A stretch of 64,000 nt of DNA. It comes from Sorex araneus (Eukaryota > Chordata > Mammalia > Eulipotyphla > Soricidae). The translations under genes and the position numbers were made by a program. How positions within the stretch are numbered: the first letter of the stretch is position 1; each line of letters starts with the position of its first letter. Under the pieces are notes generated by a model. The model did not search any database. It was given only the letters and a program-made list of their open reading frames with translations, and was not told the DNA's origin. Location: NCBI RefSeq assembly GCF_027595985.1, contig NC_073307.1, positions 52,016,088 to 52,080,087 on the forward strand. Direction: 5' to 3'. Positions 57,893 to 64,000 of the stretch are shown here, piece after piece.

Positions 57893-58158
57893 CACTGTAG
57901 CACTGTCATCCCGTTATTCATCGATTTGCTTGAGTGGGTACCAGTAATGTCTCCATTGTGAAACTTGTTGTTACTATTTTTGGCATATCCAATGCGGAAT
58001 GGGCAGCTTTCCAGGCTCTTCCGTGTGGGTGGGATACTCTCGGTAGCTTGCCGGGCTCTCTGAGAGGGACAGAGGTCGCCCTCAGTCCCAGGTCGGCCGT
58101 GTGCAAGGCAAACGCGTGCAAAGCAAACGCCCTACCTGCTGTGCTATCACTCCAGCCC
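57893..58158 (-). mobile_element. SINE-B, full length, with internal duplication
   Basis: GCACTGTAGCACTGTCATCC, GGGTACCAGTAATGTCTCC, GGTAGCTTGCCGGGCTCTCT and head complement GTGCTATCACTCCAGCCC. CGTGTGCAAGGCAAA is followed by CGCGTGCAAAGCAAA, a tandem duplication of about 15 bp in the head. The B-box region is altered (GTCGCCCTCAGTCCCAGG). Confidence 0.95.
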
Positions 58159-58329
58159 TCAAACAATTGTTTTAATGGTTAAATCTTCAGAAATTATCCT
58201 TTACTCGAAGGGGATATGGATAGGAGACCCATAGTTTCCTAGATGAATTTTTTCATTGGGCATTTAAAAATTAATTTAAAGAAGCAGTGATTGCCCTTCC
58301 CAAAGAGCCAGGCAATGCAATGTTCAAAT

Positions 58330-58511
58330 GCAATATTTATTTATTTATTTATTTATTTATTTAGAAACCTCATGAAATACACAGTTACAAAGTTGTAAGA
58401 TTGGGTTTCAGTCATATAATATTCCAACACCCTTTCCTTCATCAGTGTGTATTTTTCCGACCACCAATGTCCCCAGTTCTCACCCCCCAGCCTGCCCCTA
58501 TGACAGGCAAT

Positions 58512-58564
<53 letters not shown>

Positions 58565-58915
58565 CTCTCTCTCTCTCCTCCCCCTTTTTGGACATTATGG
58601 TTTGCAGTACAGGTGCTTTCCATGCTTATCCCTTTACCTACCTCCAGCACTGTTCTTGTCCACAGTGATCATTGCCAGCTATCAGTGTCACAGTGGACTT
58701 CTCTGTCCTCACTGCCCTCCTCCTTCCACCACTTGTAGCAAGTTCCCAACTGTAGGTCAGACCTCTTGGTCCTTGTTTCTATTGTCCTTGGGTATCAGTC
58801 TCCTATTATGTGCTGTTTTCTCTATTCCACAAATGAGTACCGTCATTCTATGTCTCTCCCTTTCCTTCTGACTCATTTCACTCAACATGACACTCCATAT
58901 CTATCCATTTATAAG
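58330..58915 (-). mobile_element. L1 3'UTR with (TTTA)n tail and CT microsatellite
   Basis: Tail complement (ATTT)n at 58334-58363, then CCTCATGAAATACACAGTTA, GGGTTTCAGTCATATAATAT, the CT tract 58513-58577, GACATTATGGTTTGCAGTAC and CTCATTTCACTCAACATGAC. It is 5'-truncated before the ORF2 end. Confidence 0.92.
58513..58577. repeat. (TC)n microsatellite inside L1 3'UTR
   Basis: About 32 dinucleotide units with a single GTG interruption, at the same L1 position as the tracts at 4189 and 63364. Confidence 0.93.
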
Positions 58916-60465
58916 CAAAAGGCCATGTTTTAAAAATATTCTCTTTAGTATATAATGTCAAACCCTCCAACTGATGGTCCAGTTCTAGATACAGGTAACT
59001 GAATGTGGCCACGTGGCTTCTTGCTATTTATAACATCCCCCCCAAAGGAGGCTATTTCATCCAAATGAGCCTTCAATTATTACGGTCTCCAAGTTTTGTG
59101 GAAGGGGCCTGCTAGCATTACCTGAGAGCTCTTGTAAGCAAAGCTCCAATGCACGGGTCTTTTGTAGTCTCGTTAATGGAGTCGGGATGATGAATTTACA
59201 TCTATATATCAGAAACATTGTCTTCTGGCCTACATTACTAATGTCAGAAAATTGCTTCTATATAATTCATCAAAGTACTTCTATAGACTCGCTGCTTTAT
59301 TATCTTTTCTCTTGCAAACCGTATAATTCCCCCTTTATTCCACGTCAGGGGAGACCTTTAATCTTGTCTCCCTGCATTCTGTGGGGCTTTTTACATTAAA
59401 GGGCTTGAGCAGGTGCCACTGCAGGCAATAAGAATGATCACAAACAGCCCAAGAGAACCATCCAAGGCAGGGACTTAAAAATGGCTACATAGAAATCCCC
59501 CCAAAGATCACAGCCTTGGAAATGTGGCTTTAAATGACTGCAGACAACAATTAAGATACTTCGCCTATTGACATGGCCCTTTATTTTTCCGTCAGAAAGC
59601 TCATGCTATCTGCCTGGCCTCAGCCCTGGTACACTGACATTCATTCTTTGTCCCTGATTACAACAGGAGTGAAAATAGGATTGATGGTCTCCCCAACAGA
59701 GTCAGTGTATCTCTCTCCCCGTGTTAGGATGGGCCACTTGGAAATGACTGGTAACTTCTAGGGTGTATAGTTCTAAGCCTTTGATGTCTGGGGGGGGTCA
59801 TTCCATTCTTTTCCTTCAAGTGTTTTTCAGAGCTGGATGGTGGGGAGGTAGAACTGAAATCAATTCTTCCCTCAAGGGCCAGAATACCTTAGACACAAGC
59901 ATGGAGAACTACAACATGGCCGAGAATCATGTTGCAAGGATAAAAATCAATGATTATTTTAGATAAAACAGAAGCAAATATTTTAAAGATGAGTTTAAAG
60001 TCTCTTGCGGAGCTCCCCACTCATGGGTTAGCCACATCCCAGGAAGTGTCACTCCTCAGTCTGTTCAAGGCACCGTGCATGAGAAGGAAAGGTCATTAGG
60101 TTATTTATGTCCTCAAACCAGAAGCATGAGCCACCGCGGGAATAAAGATTTTCTGACAATGGCCCAGCAGATCTGCCTTTAGCTTTGAAGAAAATTAAAA
60201 TAAATTGCCCAAAGAATAATTGAGAAAAATACAGGAACTGCAACTGAGATGAACACGCCCTGGCCTTTGCTTCCCCAAGTGCTCATCAAAGCACCTACCG
60301 CAGGAGCTGTTCAATACATGGTTGGCGCAGAAAGAGCAGGCATGTGTGAGTCCCTGGATTTCTCTGTTTTCTAAGTGTCTCATCTGCAAACTGTGAGAAA
60401 TGCTCTTAACTGCCCTTGTCTATAAATGCAAGCAAATGGGTCTTGGAAAATGGACGGGGCTTAGA
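58916..60465. other. Unique intergenic sequence
   Basis: About 1.5 kb with no recognised gene or repeat. Confidence 0.45.
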
Positions 60466-60467
60466 TA

Positions 60468-60560
60468 GTTTAGGACATATTTGCATGCCCTAAGTCCACG
60501 TTCAATCCCCAGGGAACAACTAGTCCCTGAGAACTAGTCAGGAGTGACTTTGGATACCTC
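60468..60560 (+). mobile_element. SINE-A, decayed
   Basis: CATATTTGCATGCCCTAAGT, CACGTTCAATCCCCAGGGAA and GAGAACTAGTCAGGAGTGAC keep the B box and body only. Confidence 0.5.
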
Positions 60561-60715
60561 AACATCATTGCTTAGATGCCTAGTGATTTCTAGCAACCTG
60601 GGCCTCGATTATTACTGTCTTCTCAAGCCCTAGCACTGAAGTACTGGCTGGATTGGTGGAGTATTGCTGGAGTAACTCTTAGGTTCCCTGCACACCCAGT
60701 GAGAGATCTTCAAAA

Positions 60716-60790
60716 AGAATAGAATAGAATAGAATAGAATAGAATAGAATAGAATAGAATAGAATAGAATAGAATAGAATAGAATAGAAT
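60716..60790. repeat. (AGAAT)15 pentanucleotide microsatellite
   Basis: Fifteen uninterrupted AGAAT units, 75 bp. They follow a possible truncated SINE-A tail (GATCTTCAAAA) and may have grown from it. Confidence 0.97.
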
Positions 60791-60997
60791 AATAATGGCA
60801 GGAGAAGGGCTTCATTGATATGAACTTGGGTGAGAGAGATTTCTGCGCAAGATTTAGAAAGTAGATGTGAAGGACCAGCTAATGTACAAGGGAGTCTATG
60901 CTGGTTCCCAGAGTCTGCAACTGAACAGCACATTTTCCTGAAGTTTCCAGTGGCATCAAGTCTACCACTAGATGCTGAGATGATTGACTTTTATAGG

Positions 60998-61167
60998 GCT
61001 GGAGTGATACTACAGCAGAGAGAGCATTTGTTTTGCACACAGCCAATCTGGGTTTGATCCACAGCATCCCATATGGTGTCCTAAGCACCACCAGGAATAA
61101 TTTCTGAATGCAGAGCCAGAAGTAACCCCTAAACATCACCGAGTATGACTCAAAAAGCCAAAAAAAG
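60998..61167 (+). mobile_element. SINE-A
   Basis: GGCTGGAGTGATACTACAGC, ATCTGGGTTTGATCCACAGC, CACCAGGAATAATTTCTGAA and GAGTATGACTCAAAAAGCC with a poly-A end. Confidence 0.94.
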
Positions 61168-61501
61168 TCTTCTTAAGTTCCCTTTATGAGTCCATTCTCA
61201 TGATTTGGGTAAGGTTTTATTTTTTTCTCTTTTCCTCCATCTTCTTCCAGAATTTAAATTCCTCATACTTGTATAAATTCTAATCTCTATTAAAAATATG
61301 ATTCTCCAAACAACTCGTTGTGATTCCCTGGTATGGTTTTTAGTACCCTCAAAAAGTGGTTGTATAAGTTCTCTAAATCGGTTCTGTGACTTGGAATTAG
61401 ACATCTGATTTTGGTTGAATGTGGGGGAATTAATGCCCATCTTTCAAATGGTGAGAGAGATGTTTATTTTCAAGTCAAACAGTAGAAAGTCTCTTAAATA
61501 T
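61168..61501. other. Unique intergenic sequence
   Basis: Nothing is recognised. Confidence 0.4.
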
Positions 61502-61663
61502 TTGTTTGGGGGACACATCTGCTTCTTCTCAGACTTACTCCTGTCTCTGCACTCAGGGATTACCTCTGTCAGGGCTCAGGGAACACATGGAATGCTGGAG
61601 ATTCAACCCTGGTTAGCTGTGTGCAAGACAAGTGCCTTGTCTATTGTACTATCACTTCAGCCC
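61502..61663 (-). mobile_element. SINE-A, diverged
   Basis: CTCCTGTCTCTGCACTCAGG, GGCTCAGGGAACACATGGAA, GAGATTCAACCCTGGTTAGC and ACTATCACTTCAGCCCC are in order. Confidence 0.88.
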
Positions 61664-61679
61664 CACTTTCTTTTATTTT

Positions 61680-62160
61680 AAAATTTTAATTTATCTTTAT
61701 ATTTTAATTGAATCACAGTGAAATATACAGTTACAAGGTTTTTCATGATTGGGTTTCAGTCACATGATGCTTCAACACTTGTCCCTTCACCAGTGCACAT
61801 TTGCCACCACTAATGTCCCAGCTTTTCTCCCACTCACCCCCAATTCTGTGGCAGGCACTTATCTTCTTCTTCTTCTTCCTCCACCTCCTCCTCCTCTTCC
61901 TCCTCCTCCTCCTCCTTTCTTCTTCTTCTTCTTCTTCTTCTTCTTCTTCTTCTTCTTCTTCTTCTTCTTCTTCTTCTTCTTCTTCTTCTTCTTCTTCTTC
62001 TTCTTCTTCTTCTTCTTCTTCTTCTTCTTCTTCTTCTTCTTCTTCTCCTCCTCCTCTCACCCTCCTCCTCATGATTCACAGTACAGATACTGAAAGACTA
62101 TCACAAATAAATCCCTTTACCTACTTTCAATACTCAGTTTTTGTTTTATAAATAACTTTG
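61680..62160 (-). mobile_element. L1 3'UTR split by a (TTC)n expansion
   Basis: AATTGAATCACAGTGAAATA, CAGTCACATGATGCTTCAAC, CCCTTCACCAGTGCACATTT and CTGTGGCAGGCACTTATC, then the repeat, then CATGATTCACAGTACAGATA and CTACTTTCAATACTCAG. The repeat replaces the CT tract of the family. Confidence 0.92.
61863..62055. repeat. (TTC)n trinucleotide microsatellite, about 190 bp
   Basis: Pure TTC from about 61916 to 62045, flanked on both sides by CTC-rich units. Poly-Phe, poly-Ser and poly-Glu frames across it are artefacts. (GAA/TTC)n tracts of this length are known to form triplex DNA. Confidence 0.97.
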
Positions 62161-63190
62161 CACACTTGAAAATCAAGTAACTCTGGAAGTTTCTAACCAA
62201 GGTATTAAGTAACAGTTTCCAATGTACATTTCTCTTTAAGTAAGGAAATGAAGCTGTAATGGAGTCATCTCCCCCTTAGAAGAACATTCAGGATCCGCTT
62301 GGCCAGCATGACTTAAAAGAAAACCCAAAGGGTCTTTCTACAGATTCCTGAATTGCCTTTCAGATAGAATTCAGACCTATATTGACTGGTGGGCACAGGG
62401 TAAAAAATAAATTTTCCCTGGGCCCCACTTCCAGTGTAACTGCAAATAAAGATTTCTGATTGCGTTTTCTGTCCTCTTACCTTTAGAAAAAGTTAAGTGA
62501 GACATTGTTGACATTTCAGCCATCTCTAACCAGACAGGTTTCCAGGGTTCTAATATTGACTGTAGGTCCTAATTTCTTTGGGTTGGTTTCAACCCCACAG
62601 AGATTGTAGGCCTGAGTTCATTGATCAGTACTTTGTAAATTAACTAGATGTGCATTTACTTTTGTGCCTGAGTGGAAAATCTCTAGGTCTGGTGAAAAAT
62701 ATAAATGATTCACCCTCCTGGAGAGACAGAAGCTCCAGACAGAGCCCAGAAAGGAGCTAGTACTAGTACCAGAGTCCTTCTATAACACTTGACTTGTGTG
62801 ACTTGGTGCTTGGTACTTGGGGGTTGATGGTGGTGAGGGCGGGGGAGGGGGGGAGGTGTATAAAAGTCATATTTGCAAAAGTGAAAGTCTTGGTGGAGAA
62901 GAACCAGTCCATTACCAAAACTGTGTATTATAATTATTTTTCCTTTCCCAAGCTGATTTTCATCTACTTATTATAAGCCAGTTCAGCTCTGGGGGTTTCT
63001 TGGTCAATATCTGTTGCTGGGGACTTACAAAGGAAGGGCAGATGGAGGTCTTCCTTTAGTATTATGGGGCCTTTTTTCCCTTAATGTGTCTCTCGGTGGT
63101 TTCTGGCCTTAGCATCGGTCCTGGTTTGCCTACACCCAGTGTTGGGGGTTAGAGGCAGAAACTCCTTTTCAGACCAGAATGGATGTTGTA
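62161..63190. other. Unique intergenic sequence
   Basis: About 1 kb with no recognised gene. 62825-62855 is a G-rich run. Confidence 0.45.
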
Positions 63191-63196
63191 ATCTTT

Positions 63197-63359
63197 GTCT
63201 TTAATTGAGTCACCATGAGATACAGAGTTCCAAAGCTGTGCATGCTTCGGTTTCAATCATACAATGTTCCAACACCCATCCTTCCATCAGTGTGCATTTC
63301 CCACCATCAATCCATCAATGACCCCAACTTTCCATCTACCACCCCAGCTCTCGCTCTCA

Positions 63360-63405
<46 letters not shown>

Positions 63406-63459
63406 CCCCCCCCTTTTGGGCATTATGGTTTGCAGTACAGGTACTGAAAGGTTATCATG
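63197..63459 (-). mobile_element. L1 3' end, left arm of an inverted pair
   Basis: TTAATTGAGTCACCATGAGA, CAATCATACAATGTTCCAAC, the CT tract 63364-63402, CATTATGGTTTGCAGTACAG and GAAAGGTTATCATG. It meets an opposite copy exactly at 63459/63460. Confidence 0.92.
63364..63402. repeat. (TC)n microsatellite inside L1 3'UTR
   Basis: About 19 dinucleotide units followed by a run of C, at the homologous position of the tracts at 4189 and 58513. Confidence 0.92.
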
Positions 63460-63752
63460 CATGATAACCAGTGTCTGTATTGCAAGTATAATATCCAAAA
63501 CGTGGAGAGAGAGAGTGAGAGAGAGTGAGCGAGAGAGAGCAAGTGTGAGAAAAAGAAGAAAAGTGCTGCAAAGACAGGAGGTTGGAGGGCGAAGGGGGCA
63601 GACAGGGGCATGAGGGTAACTAGGCACATCCATGGTAGGAAATGTGCGCTGGTGAAGGGAGGGTGTTGGAATATTGTAAGATTGAAACCAAATCATGAGC
63701 AACTTTGTAACTGTGTATCTCACAGTGGTTCAATTAAAAAATTAATTAACAA
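63460..63752 (+). mobile_element. L1 3' end, right arm of an inverted pair
   Basis: CATGATAACCAGTGTCTGTA (from 63459), CCAAAACGTGGAGAGAGAGA, GAAATGTGCGCTGGTGAAGG, ACCAAATCATGAGCAACTTT and CACAGTGGTTCAATTAAAA with an A-rich tail. It aligns over its whole length with the complement of the left arm, at visible divergence. Confidence 0.92.
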
Positions 63753-64000
63753 AAAAAGAAAAGAAAAAAAAACAAAGCTAGAGAAAAAAATGGAAAACAA
63801 ATCATTGTAGATGCAAAAACTCAATGCTGTTAGAGATGACAGAAATTATCTTCAGTGGAATAGTTGGACTTCTGGTCTATGATGTTTTGACACTGGTTGT
63901 GCTGTCCAGTTTACAGTAAAGGCCCAGCCCTGTTCAATATCCTGCCCCCCAGCTTTAGTGTGAGGGAATGGTATATCCACATTTTGCCTTTAGGAAAGTA
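63753..64000. other. A-rich tail, then intergenic sequence
   Basis: After the L1 A-tail (to about 63775) nothing is recognised. Confidence 0.4.

Noticed and set aside
61743..62151. Poly-Phe, poly-Ser, poly-Glu and poly-Arg frames
   Set aside because: They are caused by the (TTC)n tract.
1..64000. CRISPR arrays, operons, phage or bacterial mobile elements
   Set aside because: None seen. Regular repeats here are microsatellites or dispersed SINEs, and the sequence is clearly vertebrate.

Overview
This is mammalian nuclear DNA. It is AT-rich, dominated by interspersed repeats, and shows no bacterial gene organisation. The lineage is read from the repeats: a tRNA-headed SINE with a GGGCCGGAGCGATAGCACAG-type start occurs dozens of times, and a second SINE shares that head but has a different body. 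From memory of the families (not a search), both match SINEs of shrews, most likely Sorex. I recognise no host protein-coding exon. The only intact coding region belongs to a LINE-1.

Layout. 1-3100 is a repeat-poor unique block. 3100-14400 is unique sequence with ancient MIR pieces, SINEs and L1 3' ends. 15391-21234 is a near-intact full-length L1 on the minus strand, bounded by a perfect 16-bp target-site duplication (TSD). Its ORF1 is intact, its ORF2 is damaged, and its GC-rich 5' promoter consists of tandem monomers. 21840-23085 holds an inverted pair of about 300-bp L1-tailed elements. 24241-24720 is an internally deleted RTE-clade LINE. 25718-26940 is an L1 nested in an L1. 33980-35900 holds two oppositely oriented L1 ends. 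40106-40957 is a SINE whose A-tail has grown into a tetranucleotide tract of about 650 bp. 44640-46030 holds ancient L1 sequence with a younger L1 end inserted. 47023-47589 is a long headless relative of SINE-B. 51750-53870 is a processed pseudogene of spermine synthase broken by two SINEs. 58330-58915, 61680-62160 and 63197-63752 are further L1 ends with long microsatellites.

How the parts relate. Three retrotransposition systems are visible. L1 supplies the enzyme for poly-A-tailed insertions: SINE-A, the L1-tailed short elements and the spermine synthase pseudogene. The RTE LINE has a 3' coding end that reappears as the 3' third of SINE-B, and SINE-B copies insert with TSDs but no poly-A tail, so SINE-B is probably mobilised by RTE. 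SINE-A and SINE-B share a tRNA-like head but appear to use different LINE partners.

Names used below. SINE-A is the tRNA head plus a short body ending in poly-A. SINE-B is the same head plus a body containing GGCAAGCTACC and GTTACTGGTGCCC, with no A-tail. Strand is that of the element's sense direction. Boundaries without a stated TSD are accurate to about 10-20 bp.
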